A stretch of 64,000 bases of DNA from Aurantiacibacter atlanticus (GCF_001077815.2 NZ_CP011310.1:2170001-2234000); one strand, 5' to 3'; positions 9,134 through 20,400 are shown, counted from the stretch's first letter. A program made the numbers and translations. Notes: a model not told the origin generated them from the letters alone.

Positions 9134-10501
9134 ATGCGAGCTTTTGCCCCCATTCCTCTTGCGCTGATGGCGCTTTCGACTCCGGTCATGGCGCAGGATC
9201 AGGACAGCGAAGTTGAGGCGCTGCGCGCTCAAGTCGCCCATTTGACCTCGCAATTGGCAGAACTATCGAGCCGGCTCGATGAACTGGAAGATGAAAACGA
9301 GGAGGCGGCCGCGCAGCCCGTGCAGGCGGCTCCGGTCAACGCTGCTGCAGCGCCCTCCCACACTCCGCCAGTGCAGGTCAGCATGGCTGCGACCCCCGGA
9401 GTTGAAACTTCGAGCGGGATCACATTCAAGCCCTTTGGCCGCCTGATGGTGGATGCAGGAACTACCTCCCTCCCCAACACGCTTGGCCTCGATGAAGGGT
9501 TTGGCCAGGAAATCCGGCGCGCGCGGCTTGGTGTTGCCGGGGATATCCCCGGTGACTTTGGCTATAAGATGGAAGTGGATTTTGCCGGCAATGAATTGAC
9601 CATCACCGATGCCATCCTGAGCTATGAAACCGGTGGGACGGAATTGAGCATAGGCCAGCAAAATGCCTTCCAGTCACTGGAAGAACTTACCAGCAGCCGA
9701 TTTACTTCCTTCATCGAACGGGCCGCTTTCACCGACGCATTCGGTTTTGATCGCCGCCTTGGCCTGTCTGCACAATATGGCACGGGCGATGTTCTCGTGC
9801 AGGCTGGTGTCTTCACATCCAACATAGACACGCTGCCCGACGATAGCTGGAGCATTGATGGGCGCGCGGTCTTTTTCCCTGAACTGGGCGATGCTCAGCT
9901 GCATATTGGCGGATCGCTTCATTACCGTGAACTGGAGAGTGATTCGTCGGTCCGCTACCGTCAACGCCCGCTGGTGCATTTCACCTCCGAACGGCTGATC
10001 AATACCGGCAATATCGGTGCGACAAGCGAATTTGGTGCCGGACTAGAATTTGCCGCCATCCGTGGGCCGTTGCATTTTGCCGCAGAAGCCTACCGCCAGG
10101 ACGTTTCCCGCGGTTCAGGCTTGGATGACGTGGTGTTCCACGGCGGATATGTGGAAGCAGGCTTCTTCCTCACGCCGCGTGACAGCCGTGGGTACAAGGG
10201 CGGCCGTTTCAATCGTACCCGCCCTGCAAACCCTGTGGGTGAAGGCGGTATCGGTTCTGTGCAGGTCAATTTGCGCTACGATTATCTTGATCTCAACGAT
10301 GGCGACGTGGCCACTGGTGGGATCGCAGGCGGACAGCAAAACGGTTTCCTAGCCTCGCTTATCTGGACCACCACCGATTACACGCGCTTCCAGTTAAATT
10401 ATGGCAAGCTTGAATATGACGATGCCGTGCTGACGCTGCCCGGCGGATCACGCGAATATAGTGCAGATGCTTTAGGGGTCCGTGCCGAATTCGATTTCTA
10501 G
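9134..10501 (+). CDS. OprO/OprP-type phosphate-selective porin
   Basis: Outer-membrane porin, 455 residues from ATG 9134 with GAAGGA about 20 bases upstream. The signal peptide MRAFAPIPLALMALSTPVMAQ is followed by a short coiled coil (about 25-65, heptads around VEALRAQVAHLTSQLAELSS), typical of trimeric porins of this family. A 16-strand-type barrel then begins at ITFKPFGRLMVDAG and ends in the usual C-terminal phenylalanine (RAEFDF). An in-frame start at 9095 would put non-signal residues first and is unlikely. Between phoR and pstS and behind a Pho box, it almost certainly carries phosphate or polyphosphate into the periplasm under starvation. Confidence 0.88.
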   Translation: MRAFAPIPLALMALSTPVMAQDQDSEVEALRAQVAHLTSQLAELSSRLDELEDENEEAAAQPVQAAPVNAAAAPSHTPPVQVSMAATPGVETSSGITFKPFGRLMVDAGTTSLPNTLGLDEGFGQEIRRARLGVAGDIPGDFGYKMEVDFAGNELTITDAILSYETGGTELSIGQQNAFQSLEELTSSRFTSFIERAAFTDAFGFDRRLGLSAQYGTGDVLVQAGVFTSNIDTLPDDSWSIDGRAVFFPELGDAQLHIGGSLHYRELESDSSVRYRQRPLVHFTSERLINTGNIGATSEFGAGLEFAAIRGPLHFAAEAYRQDVSRGSGLDDVVFHGGYVEAGFFLTPRDSRGYKGGRFNRTRPANPVGEGGIGSVQVNLRYDYLDLNDGDVATGGIAGGQQNGFLASLIWTTTDYTRFQLNYGKLEYDDAVLTLPGGSREYSADALGVRAEFDF

Positions 10502-10544
10502 GCGCAGCAAAAAGCTCTCCCGACCCTTGAAATAAGACCGCTAT

Positions 10545-10562
10545 GTGACGCAAATCTGTCGC
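10545..10562 (+). promoter_or_regulatory. candidate Pho box upstream of pstS
   Basis: GTGACGC-AAAT-CTGTCGC has the 7+4+7 layout of a PhoB site, each half close to CTGTCAT/C. It lies about 50 bases upstream of the pstS start, in the 113-base gap after the porin gene. Confidence 0.45.
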
Positions 10563-10614
10563 ATCATGGTAATAGAGGGCCACTAATTGAACGCCAACCC
10601 AATGGGATCAAACT

Positions 10615-11658
10615 ATGAAGAAGCTTTCACTTATCGTTCTCGCGCTTGCCGCGACCAGCCTGACTGCCTGCGGCTCCCAGGGCGGCAGTGGTGACAGCCG
10701 TGACGCTATCCACGCAGTCGGCTCGTCCACTGTATATCCTTTCGCCCGCACCGTTTCCGAAACTTTCTCGCGCGAATACCCCGAATTTCCAGCGGCCAAT
10801 ATTGAATCAATCGGCACCGGCGGCGGTATCGCCACCTTCTGCTCCGGGATCGGGTTCAACACGCCTGATTTTGCCAATGCATCCCGCCGCATGAAGCTCG
10901 GCGAATTTGAAACTTGCGCGGAAAATGGCGTAACCGAAATCGTCGAGATACAAGTCGGCATGGACGGCATTGCTTTCGCCAGCGCACAAGGTGGCATCGA
11001 CATGGCTCTGACCCCTGAGCTGGTTTATCGCGCACTGGCCGCCAATCCCTATGGTGAGGAGCAGACGGCGACCAATTGGAACGATGTCGACCCTTCGTTG
11101 CCCGATCTGCCGATCCTCGTTTACGGCCCGCCTTCCACATCCGGCACCCGCGATGCGCTGGCTGAGCTGGTATTAGAGGTCGGCTGCGATGCGAATGCGG
11201 ATATGGCTGCGATCAAGGAAGCCGACGAGGAACGCCACGACCGTATCTGCACCGAAGTGCGTTCTGATGGTGCCTATGTCGATCAGGGCGAGCAGGATAA
11301 TCTGATCGTGCAAAAGATCGAAGGCAATCCCAACGCTGTCGGCGTGTTCGGCTATTCCTATCTTGAAGCTAATGCAGACCGTGTGCAGGGCCTTTCCATG
11401 AATGGCGTGCAACCGACATATGACAATATCTCCAGCTTCGCCTACCCCGGTGCTCGGCCGCTTTATTTGTATTTGAAGAAAGCACATGTTGGCATCATCC
11501 CCGGGATCGAGGAATTCTTGACCACTTGGGTTGCAAACTGGGGTCAAGACGGTTCACTGGCCCAAATCGGCCTCGTGGCGAATCGCGGCGAGGTCATGGA
11601 CCGGATGGCGGCAGCAACTACCGAAATGCCGGTGCTGACCGCTGAAGACCTGAAATAG
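10615..11658 (+). CDS. pstS: phosphate ABC transporter substrate-binding lipoprotein
   Basis: Periplasmic phosphate binder feeding the PstCAB transporter. 347 residues with a lipoprotein signal and lipobox LTAC (Cys20), so it is probably anchored rather than freely soluble. Phosphate-binding elements are visible: VGSSTVYPFARTVSE, ESIGTGGGIATFC, DFANASRRM, and GPPSTSGTRDALAELV. KIEGNPNAVGVFGYSYLE is the usual domain II signature. It starts the pst operon, with pstC 17 bases downstream. Confidence 0.95.
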   Translation: MKKLSLIVLALAATSLTACGSQGGSGDSRDAIHAVGSSTVYPFARTVSETFSREYPEFPAANIESIGTGGGIATFCSGIGFNTPDFANASRRMKLGEFETCAENGVTEIVEIQVGMDGIAFASAQGGIDMALTPELVYRALAANPYGEEQTATNWNDVDPSLPDLPILVYGPPSTSGTRDALAELVLEVGCDANADMAAIKEADEERHDRICTEVRSDGAYVDQGEQDNLIVQKIEGNPNAVGVFGYSYLEANADRVQGLSMNGVQPTYDNISSFAYPGARPLYLYLKKAHVGIIPGIEEFLTTWVANWGQDGSLAQIGLVANRGEVMDRMAAATTEMPVLTAEDLK

Positions 11659-11675
11659 AGGCCTGACCGCAACCA

Positions 11676-13061
11676 ATGTCACCAGTCATTCCGTTTATCC
11701 TGGCTCTTGGGCTCGGGCTTGCCGGTTGGCTGGTGGCCCGGGCGCGTGCGTGGACTTTCAAACGCGCTGCCCCGCACGGACGCATCGCCGCCCTTCCCGC
11801 CTATCATGGCTGGTATGCGGCGTTGTGGATCGCCGTCCCCTTGCTGCTCTGGTTCCTTATATGGACCGGCGTTTCCGGGCAGCTTGTCCTGTCACACGTT
11901 CTCGCCAGTCCGGAGGCGCAAGCATTACCGGATTTCGGCCTGCGCCGCGATGCGATGCTGATTGAAGCGCGCAATATCGCCACTGGCGATGCGGTGCGCG
12001 TCCTGAATGAGGAATCCTATGCGCTTGCCGAACCGTTCCGGCAGGCCATGTCGCGCTACAACATCATTGGCGCGCTGATCGGATTGCTGATTGCAGGTGC
12101 GGGCGCGGCCTGGGCCTTCCTTCGTCTCAAGCCTGATTTTACTGCGCGAACAAGGGTTGAAAGGCTGGTGCTCGCCGCACTGCTGATCGCATCGCTTGTC
12201 GCCATTCTCACGACGCTGGGCATCTTCGTCACCCTCGTGTTTGAAACGATCCGCTTCTTCGGCATGGTTTCTCCGATAGATTTCCTGTTCGGGGCGCAGT
12301 GGAACCCTGATCCGATGAGCACCTCCTCCAGTCCCGACGGGGATCGCTACGGCGCCATTCCGCTGTTCTGGGGCACGCTGTTCATAGGCGCGATCATCGC
12401 CATGATCATCGCCATTCCGCTAGGCATGATGAGCGCGATCTACCTGACCCAATATTCCAGCCGCACTTTGCGCAAATGGGTAAAGCCCGCTCTCGAAATT
12501 CTCGCTGGCGTGCCGACCGTGGTCTATGGCTATTTCGCGGCACTGACCATTGCGCCTGCAATACGCGATCTCGCCATTTCACTCGGCTATGCCAATGCCT
12601 CCAGCGAGAGCGCGCTTGCCGCGGGCCTTGTGATGGGTGTGATGATCATCCCCTTCGTATCCTCGATGGCCGATGATTCCATTGCAGCCGTGCCACAGGC
12701 CATGCGCGATGGATCGCTGGCGATGGGCGCAACCACAAATGAAACGATCCGCCGCGTCATCGTGCCTGCCGCGCTGCCCGGCATCGTCGGCGGCATTATG
12801 CTGGCAATCAGCCGTGCGATCGGGGAAACCATGATCGTGGTGATGGCCGCATCCACTGCCGCGAACCTTTCTGCCAATCCGCTTGAATCCATGACCACCG
12901 TAACCGTGCAGATCGTGGCTCTCCTTACCGGTGAAGGCAGCTTCGATCACCCCGCCACACTGGCCGCATTCGCGCTTGGCTTTGTGCTGTTCATGGTCAC
13001 GCTGGCGCTCAACTTCATTGCCCTGCGCGTCGTCAAGAGGTTCCGCGAAGCCTATGAATGA
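11676..13061 (+). CDS. pstC: phosphate ABC transporter permease PstC
   Basis: 461 residues, longer than E. coli PstC (319) because of an extra N-terminal part with two or three membrane helices and a periplasmic stretch (residues 1 to about 165), as usual in alphaproteobacteria. The permease core has GTLFIGAIIAMIIAIPLGM, LEILAGVPTVVYGYFAAL and the EAA-loop region MRDGSLAMGATTNETIRRVI...PGIVGGIMLAISRAIGET. Its stop overlaps the start of pstA by eight bases, implying coupled translation. Confidence 0.94.
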   Translation: MSPVIPFILALGLGLAGWLVARARAWTFKRAAPHGRIAALPAYHGWYAALWIAVPLLLWFLIWTGVSGQLVLSHVLASPEAQALPDFGLRRDAMLIEARNIATGDAVRVLNEESYALAEPFRQAMSRYNIIGALIGLLIAGAGAAWAFLRLKPDFTARTRVERLVLAALLIASLVAILTTLGIFVTLVFETIRFFGMVSPIDFLFGAQWNPDPMSTSSSPDGDRYGAIPLFWGTLFIGAIIAMIIAIPLGMMSAIYLTQYSSRTLRKWVKPALEILAGVPTVVYGYFAALTIAPAIRDLAISLGYANASSESALAAGLVMGVMIIPFVSSMADDSIAAVPQAMRDGSLAMGATTNETIRRVIVPAALPGIVGGIMLAISRAIGETMIVVMAASTAANLSANPLESMTTVTVQIVALLTGEGSFDHPATLAAFALGFVLFMVTLALNFIALRVVKRFREAYE

Positions 13062-14304
13062 GACGCTCCCCCCTACCCGCACGAAAGCTTTCGAAGCGCG
13101 GCTGAAAAAGCGTTATGCCGCGGAAAAGCGGTTCAAGATGCTGGGCCTGTCGGCAATCGTGTTCTCGATCGCAGTCCTGCTATTCCTGCTGGCCACGATG
13201 ACCATCAATGGCATTGGCGGTTTCCAGCGCGCAGAATTGAAAGTGCCGATTGATTTTCCCGCGATGGGCCTTTCGCTCAATGGCGCCGTAGAGGATCAAA
13301 CCGAGGCGGAACGAAGGCTGAGCGGACAAGGGCTGCGCGAAGTTGTCCAGTTCAGCGCTGAAGAGGCGCTTGGTGAAGACGCCGCCCAGCACCTCAACAG
13401 CGAGGCATGGCGTCTTGTCGCGCATGACATCTATGAAGAACCGGGCATGCTCCAGCGGCAGGAGGAAATCTGGCTGCCTGCAAGCGAGAGCCTTGCCAGC
13501 GCCTTTGCCGGAGACGGGCAGACCGATCTGCAACCGCTTGCGAAGGATCTGGAAGAACGCGGCGTTTTGGCGGACAGATTCGATGTCGGCTTTCTTTCCC
13601 GCGCCGATGCGACCGATCCGCAACTTGTGGGTATATGGGGCGCGCTGAAGGGCTCGATGCTGACGATGCTCGTCACATTGCTGCTGGCCTTCCCAATCGG
13701 TGTTCTGGCCGCGCTCTATCTGGAAGAATATGCACCCAAGAACCGCTGGACCGACGTGATAGAGGTTTCGATAAACAATCTGGCTGCGGTCCCCTCCATT
13801 ATTTTCGGTTTGCTGGGCATGGCGGTGTTTCTCGCTATTTTTCCAAGCTTTCGCTCGGCTCCTCTCATCGGGGGTATGACATTGGCCCTGATGACAATGC
13901 CGGTGATCGTGATTTCGGGCCGTAATGCCATCAAGGCAGTGCCGCCGTCGATCCGTAACGGCGCGCTCGCCGTCGGGGCTTCTCCCGTGCAGGTCGTGTT
14001 CCACCATGTCCTGCCGCTGGCTTTGCCCGGCATCCTCACCGGCACGATCATTGGCATGGCGCGCGCTCTGGGTGAAACCGCACCGCTGCTGCTGATCGGC
14101 ATGCGCGCCTTTGTTGCCACGCCGCCATCGGGTTTTACCGATAATGCCACGGTATTGCCGATGCAGATCTTCCTGTGGTCGGACGAAATTGACCGTGGAT
14201 TCGTGGAACGCACCAGTGCCGCGATTATTGTGCTATTGGTATTCCTATTGCTGATGAATGGCATTGCCATATATCTGCGCAACCGCTTCGAAAAGAAATG
14301 GTAA
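13054..14304 (+). CDS. pstA: phosphate ABC transporter permease PstA
   Basis: 416 residues from ATG 13054 ([20 protein letters not shown]), which overlaps the pstC stop. An in-frame start at 12931 lies inside pstC and is not credible. One N-terminal helix (about 30-50) and a long periplasmic insert (about 50-190) precede the permease core: [37 protein letters not shown], and [20 protein letters not shown] with [16 protein letters not shown] (EAA loop contacting PstB). It overlaps pstB at its end. Confidence 0.94.
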   Translation: MNETLPPTRTKAFEARLKKRYAAEKRFKMLGLSAIVFSIAVLLFLLATMTINGIGGFQRAELKVPIDFPAMGLSLNGAVEDQTEAERRLSGQGLREVVQFSAEEALGEDAAQHLNSEAWRLVAHDIYEEPGMLQRQEEIWLPASESLASAFAGDGQTDLQPLAKDLEERGVLADRFDVGFLSRADATDPQLVGIWGALKGSMLTMLVTLLLAFPIGVLAALYLEEYAPKNRWTDVIEVSINNLAAVPSIIFGLLGMAVFLAIFPSFRSAPLIGGMTLALMTMPVIVISGRNAIKAVPPSIRNGALAVGASPVQVVFHHVLPLALPGILTGTIIGMARALGETAPLLLIGMRAFVATPPSGFTDNATVLPMQIFLWSDEIDRGFVERTSAAIIVLLVFLLLMNGIAIYLRNRFEKKW

Positions 14305-15173
14305 TGCAAGAAACTGCCCAGACCTCCTCTCCCGTCCCCCCACCCATCGATATCGCCGCGCATGGCGAACAGGATGGCTCGGCGTCCAATGTGGCGGCAG
14401 AAAATGTCGAGGCGGCGAAGGTCAAAATGCGCGCCAGCGATGTTTCCATCTATTACGGAGAAAAGAAGGCCATCGACAATGTCTCTGTCGATGTCTTCAG
14501 CGAATATGTCACCGCCTTCATCGGTCCGTCGGGCTGTGGCAAATCTACTTTCCTGCGCGCTCTCAACCGCATGAATGATACAATTCCCTCGGCCCGCTAT
14601 ACCGGCAAGATCGAACTGGATGGCGAGGATATCTACGCCAGCGGCATGGATGTGGTGCAATTGCGCGCGCGCGTCGGGATGGTGTTCCAAAAGCCCAATC
14701 CCTTCCCCAAGTCAATTTATGACAACATCGCCTATGGCCCCAAGATCCACGGCCTTGCAGAAAGCAAATCCGAGCTGGATGCCATCGTCGAAAAGAGCCT
14801 GCGCCGCGCGGGCCTGTGGGAAGAGGTGAAGGATCGCCTGAGCGATTCTGGAACGGCACTTTCGGGCGGACAACAGCAGCGACTGTGCATCGCGCGCGCC
14901 ATTGCTGTCGATCCCGAAGTGATCCTTATGGATGAACCATGTTCCGCGCTGGATCCGATTGCCACCGCCAAGATCGAGGAGCTGATTCACGAATTGCGCG
15001 GCCGCTATGCTATCGTCATTGTCACCCATTCGATGCAGCAGGCTGCCCGTGTTTCCCAGCGCACAGCCTTTTTTCACCTCGGCAACCTTGTTGAGTATGG
15101 TCACACTTCAGATATATTCACTAATCCCAAGCAGCAACGCACCCAGGATTATATTACGGGCAGATACGGATGA
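14298..15173 (+). CDS. pstB: phosphate ABC transporter ATPase PstB
   Basis: Powers phosphate import through PstC/PstA. 291 residues from ATG 14298; ATG 14304 (forming TAATG with the pstA stop) is an equally good start. A disordered tail of about 45 residues precedes the ATPase core: Walker [11 protein letters not shown]-loop [11 protein letters not shown], signature LSGGQQQR, Walker [14 protein letters not shown], and the H-loop VTHSMQQ. The stop overlaps the phoU start as ATGA. Confidence 0.96.
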   Translation: MVMQETAQTSSPVPPPIDIAAHGEQDGSASNVAAENVEAAKVKMRASDVSIYYGEKKAIDNVSVDVFSEYVTAFIGPSGCGKSTFLRALNRMNDTIPSARYTGKIELDGEDIYASGMDVVQLRARVGMVFQKPNPFPKSIYDNIAYGPKIHGLAESKSELDAIVEKSLRRAGLWEEVKDRLSDSGTALSGGQQQRLCIARAIAVDPEVILMDEPCSALDPIATAKIEELIHELRGRYAIVIVTHSMQQAARVSQRTAFFHLGNLVEYGHTSDIFTNPKQQRTQDYITGRYG

Positions 15174-15841
15174 ACATGGACCACACCGTCAAGGCATTTG
15201 ATGAAGACATCACCCAGCTTCGCGGCCTGATCGCGGAAATGGGCGGCCTGGCCGAGTTGGCCATAAGCGAAGCTTTGTCAGCTCTTGTTTCGGGGGACGA
15301 AACCAAGGCCAGGCAGGTCATCCTGCGCGACACCAAGCTAGACGAGCTGGAGGCAGAGGTCGATGCAATGGCCGTTCGCATTCTGGCCTTGCGCGCGCCA
15401 ATGGCAGACGATTTGCGCGAGATCGTGGCCGCACTGAAGATCAGCGGCGTTATCGAGCGGATTGGCGATTATTCCAAGAACATCGCCAAGCGCATTGGTC
15501 GCATCGAAGGCCGCAAGACGTTTGAACCGTTGACCCTGCTTTCCGCAATGGGCGAAATCGCCGCCGAAATGGTGCATGACGTGCTCACCGCCTATGCAGC
15601 GCGCGATCCGATGCTGGCACGTGAGGTTATTGAGCGTGATGAGAAAGTCGATGCTTTCTACGACAGTATTTTCCGTAATGTTGTCAGTCACATGGTAGAA
15701 AACCCTTCCACCATTAGCAGCGCGGCTCAACTCTTGTTTGTGGCGCGCAATATTGAACGGATTGGCGATCACGCCACCAATGTTGCGGAAATGGTCCATT
15801 ATTCGGCGACCGGCAGCTATCCCAACGACATAGAACGCTAG
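15170..15841 (+). CDS. phoU: phosphate transport regulator PhoU
   Basis: 223 residues. Two three-helix PhoU repeats are visible, each with the E/DxxxD metal-binding pattern: [16 protein letters not shown] and the related [30 protein letters not shown] and [14 protein letters not shown] are the second motif of each repeat. PhoU links PstB to PhoR and shuts the regulon off when phosphate is ample. It begins at ATGA with pstB, the last gene of pstSCAB-phoU; phoB follows 142 bases later. Confidence 0.96.
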   Translation: MNMDHTVKAFDEDITQLRGLIAEMGGLAELAISEALSALVSGDETKARQVILRDTKLDELEAEVDAMAVRILALRAPMADDLREIVAALKISGVIERIGDYSKNIAKRIGRIEGRKTFEPLTLLSAMGEIAAEMVHDVLTAYAARDPMLAREVIERDEKVDAFYDSIFRNVVSHMVENPSTISSAAQLLFVARNIERIGDHATNVAEMVHYSATGSYPNDIER

Positions 15842-15909
15842 CGGCTAATGGCGTGCCAAGGCGTGAAAACATTGCACCCGTAAAAATGGCAGTGCAGTTT
15901 GCAACAAAA

Positions 15910-15927
15910 CTGCCATGAAAATGTCAT
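15910..15927 (+). promoter_or_regulatory. Pho box upstream of phoB
   Basis: CTGCCAT-GAAA-ATGTCAT is the best PhoB-type site in the window: two 7-bp repeats with exact 11-bp spacing, each 6 of 7 to CTGTCAT. It lies about 57 bases upstream of phoB, consistent with autoregulation. Confidence 0.6.
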
Positions 15928-15983
15928 ACGGAGCATCGGAAGGCCGCGCTTTCCTGCGGTCGTAAACGGGAACACGCCTGAAG

Positions 15984-16673
15984 ATGTCCGCACCCAAACT
16001 GCTTCTTGTCGAAGACGATATCGCTCTTGCCGAACTGCTTGAATATCGCTTCGAAAGCGAAGGATATGATGTTCGCAGCACTGGCGACGGTGACGATGCC
16101 CTGATGCTGGCGGCCGAAGATGTGCCCGATCTCGTCATTCTTGACTGGATGATCGAAGGCGTCAGCGGCATCGAAGTCTGCCGCCGCCTGCGCCGCGAAA
16201 AGGCCACCGCGCATGTGCCCATCATCATGCTTACCGCGCGCGAAGCGGAGGATGACCGTATTCGCGGGCTGGAAACGGGTGCAGATGATTATCTGACCAA
16301 GCCGTTTTCCCCGCGCGAATTGCTGGCACGCGTGTCTGCCGTGCTGCGCCGCGTGCGTCCCGCGCTGGCAGGCGAAACCATTGAAGTCGGCGATATGAGG
16401 CTTGATCCTGTCGCCCATCGGCTGGAACGGCGCGGCAGTGAATTGCAGGTTGGTCCAACCGAATACCGACTGATAAAGTTCTTCATGGAACATCCACGAC
16501 GCGTTTTCTCACGCGGACAATTACTCGATGCCGTATGGGGCACGAGCAGCGAGATCGAGGAACGCACTGTCGATGTCCACATTCGCCGCTTGCGAAAGGC
16601 CATTGCGATGGAAAACATGCGCGATCCGATCCGCACGGTACGTTCTGCTGGGTACGCGCTAGATCCGGTATGA
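15984..16673 (+). CDS. phoB: phosphate regulon response regulator PhoB
   Basis: 229 residues, OmpR/PhoB family. The receiver domain has LLVEDDIALAELLEYRFESE (acidic pair E11/D12-type), phospho-acceptor VILDWMIEG, IIMLTARE and LTKPFSPREL. The C-terminal winged helix includes VGPTEYRLIKFFMEHPRRVFS, RGQLLDAVWG and ERTVDVHIRRLRKAI. Paired with PhoR at 7800 and controlling the whole block. It is separated from phoU by 142 bases holding its own Pho box, so it can be made both from the operon and from its own promoter. Converges on the extensin-like gene. Confidence 0.96.
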   Translation: MSAPKLLLVEDDIALAELLEYRFESEGYDVRSTGDGDDALMLAAEDVPDLVILDWMIEGVSGIEVCRRLRREKATAHVPIIMLTAREAEDDRIRGLETGADDYLTKPFSPRELLARVSAVLRRVRPALAGETIEVGDMRLDPVAHRLERRGSELQVGPTEYRLIKFFMEHPRRVFSRGQLLDAVWGTSSEIEERTVDVHIRRLRKAIAMENMRDPIRTVRSAGYALDPV

Positions 16674-16704
16674 TGCGCCTCTTTTGGCCCGGCCTTTCCG
16701 TTCT

Positions 16705-17433
16705 CTAACGACAGGCGCCAATTCCGGGGGAGCGCCCCTGGTCGAGGTGGAAGTGATTTGCATGGGCAGCATTGTAATCGGGTGACAATACCGCGCCAAA
16801 GCTAGCGCATGCCGCATCGCGCACCTCGCGCAGAAATCTGGCTTCTGGCCCGTCTCCGTTCCAATGCTGGAGCAGGCTGATACGCTGACCATCCGCCAGT
16901 ATGAATGCGGAAATGTCGATGGCATTGCCGGTGGCATGCTCGCTCCAACGGCCTGATTCTGCCCCATACATGCGGCGACAGCTATAGGTGCCCAATTGCT
17001 CGATACGCTGGACTGGCGAGCCGAGATTTTCCTGCGCAGCCGGTTGCACGCCATGCCTAAGCCACAAGGCAAAGCCAGCTGCCACCGGGCAGGTCATTTG
17101 CGCGGTGGAAGGCGCGAGTGAAAGGTCTGTGGGGATGATCCGATCGGAACGAAGGCATTCCCCCTCTCTCGCCGGATCGAGTGCGGTAAAGCCGATCTCG
17201 CTCCGGTTCAGCACGGCATGGCAGGTGGGAATATCGTCTTGCAGAGCGGCAAGTTTTGCAACGGTCGCCAGCCCCACCGGATCGCGCAGATCGAGCGGTG
17301 CCCAAGGATTATGTTGCGGATTTTCTACCAGCCATACCCGCCCCGCGAGAAGCAAGGCGATGCCAATCAGCAAAATGACAAGTCCCGCATCCGAGGGCGG
17401 AGCGATAGGCCAGCCTTTTCTTGTACGCGTCAT
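16705..17433 (-). CDS. extensin-like family protein (putative LAS-type peptidase fold)
   Basis: 242 residues with one N-terminal membrane helix (about 17-35) that anchors an exported domain. The C-terminal region matches the bacterial extensin-like domain, related to M15/LAS zinc peptidases: YSCRRMYG, SEHATGNAIDISAF (H and D ligands), and AHANHFHLDQG (H ligand). Cysteines suggest disulfides in the periplasm. It starts at ATG 17433 within TGATG, overlapping the dnaE2 stop by one base, so it is the last gene of the LexA-box operon. Its place beside DNA repair genes is unexpected; it may act on peptidoglycan during damage arrest, or may simply be read through. Confidence 0.8.
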   Translation of the reverse strand: MTRTRKGWPIAPPSDAGLVILLIGIALLLAGRVWLVENPQHNPWAPLDLRDPVGLATVAKLAALQDDIPTCHAVLNRSEIGFTALDPAREGECLRSDRIIPTDLSLAPSTAQMTCPVAAGFALWLRHGVQPAAQENLGSPVQRIEQLGTYSCRRMYGAESGRWSEHATGNAIDISAFILADGQRISLLQHWNGDGPEARFLREVRDAACASFGAVLSPDYNAAHANHFHLDQGRSPGIGACR

Positions 17434-20400
17434 CAATGGAAATCGCGTGATTTTGGAATGATGCGCGCATTGCGGGGATGGCCACGAGTGCCCGGCAATT
17501 GATCGATCAGGTCGCGGGGACGAATAGGCTGATTGGCAGGACCATCGTTCAAATCGTTGCGAGGATTGGGTTTTCCTGAAGGCAGCGGGCTTGTGACATG
17601 ATCCGCGCGCGCCAGCGGCGCTTTCAGCAGATCGTCCGAGAGGCGGTGCAACTCTGCGGTCGCATCGGTCATGTGCTGGGCGATCACATGGATGACCTCG
17701 TCATCATATTCCACGCGTCCGCGCACTTCCATCAATCGCGATCCCATCACCACTTTGCGCTGCTTTTCCTTAAGATCAGGCCAGACAACCAGATTGATGG
17801 TGCCCGTTTCATCTTCCAGCGTGATGAAACAAACCCCCTTGGCGCTGCCCGGTCGCTGACGGATGAGCACAACCCCTGCAACATTAACCATGGAACGCAT
17901 CTTGCGGTTCCTGAGATCGGCGGCGCGGACAAAGCCGCGTTCGGCCAGTGATGCCCGCAGGAACGCCATCGGATGCGCCTTGAGGCTAAGGCGCGTGGTC
18001 TGGTAATCGGCCACCACCTCTTCGGAAAGCGGCATGGCGGGCAGGATCGCACGGCGGCGTTCGGCCCCTTCGTCGCGTTCATCAGCATGGGCGAACAGCG
18101 GCAGATCGACCCCGCCCACAAGGCTGCGCGCATCCCACAAGGCCTGCCGCCGTGACAGATCGAGCGAACCGAAGGCATCGGCGCTGGCAAGCCGCTCGAT
18201 ATGGGCCACGGGGATACGCGTGCGATCACGCAGTTCCGCCACATCGGCATAGCTCCCGTCATCGGCACGCGCGGCAAGAAGCGTGGCGGCAACATGTTCG
18301 GGCAGACCATCGATCTGCCTCAACCCCAGCCGCAGCGCGACATGACGATCCTGACGGCCACTGTCCTTTGCATCTGTGTGCCGCGTCTTACGCGCCTGCT
18401 CTACCTCCAGCGTGCAATCCCATTGCGAAAGGTTCACATCCACCGGCAACACCGCGACCCCGTGCTCACGCGCATCGCGCACGATCTGGGCAGGCGCATA
18501 AAAGCCCATTGGCTGCGAATTGAGCAGGCCACAGGCAAAGGCAGCGGGAAAATGGCATTTGAGCCAACTGCTGACATAGACCAGATGAGCAAAGCTGGCG
18601 GCGTGGCTTTCGGGGAAACCATATTCGCCGAAGCCGCGGATCTGGTTGAAGCAGCGTTGCGCGAAATCGCGATCATAGCCGCGCTGCACCATGCGTTCGA
18701 CCATCATGTCCTGCAATTCGTCGACCATGCCGCGGCTGCGGAAGGTCGCCATTGCCTTGCGCAGGCGGTTGGCCTCCGCAGACGAGAACTTGGCCGCATC
18801 CAGCGCGATCTTCATCGCCTGTTCCTGAAAGATCGGCACGCCCAGCGTGCGCTCCAGAATGCTGGAGAGTTCATCGGGCGGGCCGTGCTGCGCGCCCGGT
18901 GCGGGTATTTCCACTTTTTCCGCCCCGCGCCTTCGCCGCAGATAGGGATGCACCATATCCCCCTGAATGGGGCCGGGCCGCACGATTGCGACCTGGATGA
19001 CAAGATCATAGAATTCGCGCGGACGCAGGCGCGGCAGCATGTTCATCTGCGCGCGGCTTTCCACCTGGAACACGCCCAGCGAATCCCCCTTGCGCAGCAT
19101 GGCGTAGGTTTCCGGGTCCTCTCGCGGCACGCTGGCGAGCGTAAGACGGCGATCATGGTGGTCTTCCAGCAGATCGAGGCACTTCTTGATGCAGGTCAAC
19201 ATGCCCAGCGCCAGCACATCCACCTTGAGGATGCCCAATGCCTCGATATCGTCCTTGTCCCATTCAATGAAAGTGCGATCAGGCATGGCGCCATTGCCGA
19301 TAGGTACGGTTTCGCTCAACGGTCCTTGTGTAAGGATAAAACCGCCAACATGCTGACCAAGATGACGTGGCATTCCAACCATTTGCCGGGTGAGTGCCAG
19401 AATTCGTTTCAAGTGCGGGTCAGACAGGTCCATACCCGTTTCGGCCACGTGATCGTCACCGATTTCCTTGCCCCACCCACCCCATACGGTGCGCGCCAGC
19501 GACGCGGTGACATCTTCTGACAGCCCCATCGCCTTGCCCACTTCGCGGATCGCCATGCGCGGGCGGTAATGGATAACGGTGGCAGCCAGCCCGGCGCGGT
19601 GGCGGCCATATTTGCGATAAATATACTGGATCACCTCCTCGCGCCGCTCATGCTCGAAATCGACATCGATATCGGGCGGTTCCTTGCGCTCTTCGGATAT
19701 GAACCGATCAAACAACAATTGGTGGCGTGCCGGGTCTACCGAGGTGATTTCGAGGCAATAACACACGGCTGAATTGGCCGCGCTACCCCTGCCCTGACAC
19801 AGGATCGGCGGTTCCACACTACGGGCGAAATCGACGATATCCTTGATGGTGAGGAAATAGCGCGCAAGGTCCAGCTTGCCGATCAGCGCCAATTCGCGCT
19901 CCAGCGTGGTGCCCACGCTATCGGGCACGCCGGAAGGATAGCGACGCTGCGCCCCCTTCCACGTTTCGGCCGCCAGATGTTCCTGCGGCGTTATGCCATC
20001 GGGGTGGATTTCTTCCGGATATTCATATTGCAATTCATCCAGACTGAAATCGCAGCCATCAGCCACCGCCCGCGCCGCCGTGATCGCGTGTGGCCAGCGT
20101 TCAAACAGGCTGAGCATCTCCTCTGGCCCCTTGAGGTGCCGTTCGGCATTCGCGTGCAGCAGGTGTCCGGCGCGCGCCAGCGTGGTCTTGTGCCAGATCG
20201 CGGTCATCACATCCTGCAAGGGCCGCCGTTCGGGCGCGTGGTAATGCACATCATTGGTGGCAAGCAGCGCCAGTCCGTTGGCGCGCGCCAGCGTGTCGAG
20301 CCTGTCGATCCGCGCGATATCATTCCCGCGGTAGAGGAAGGCAGCGGCAATATGGCGCAGACCCGAAAGCTGCCGGACGATATGCGGGATGAGGTCGATA

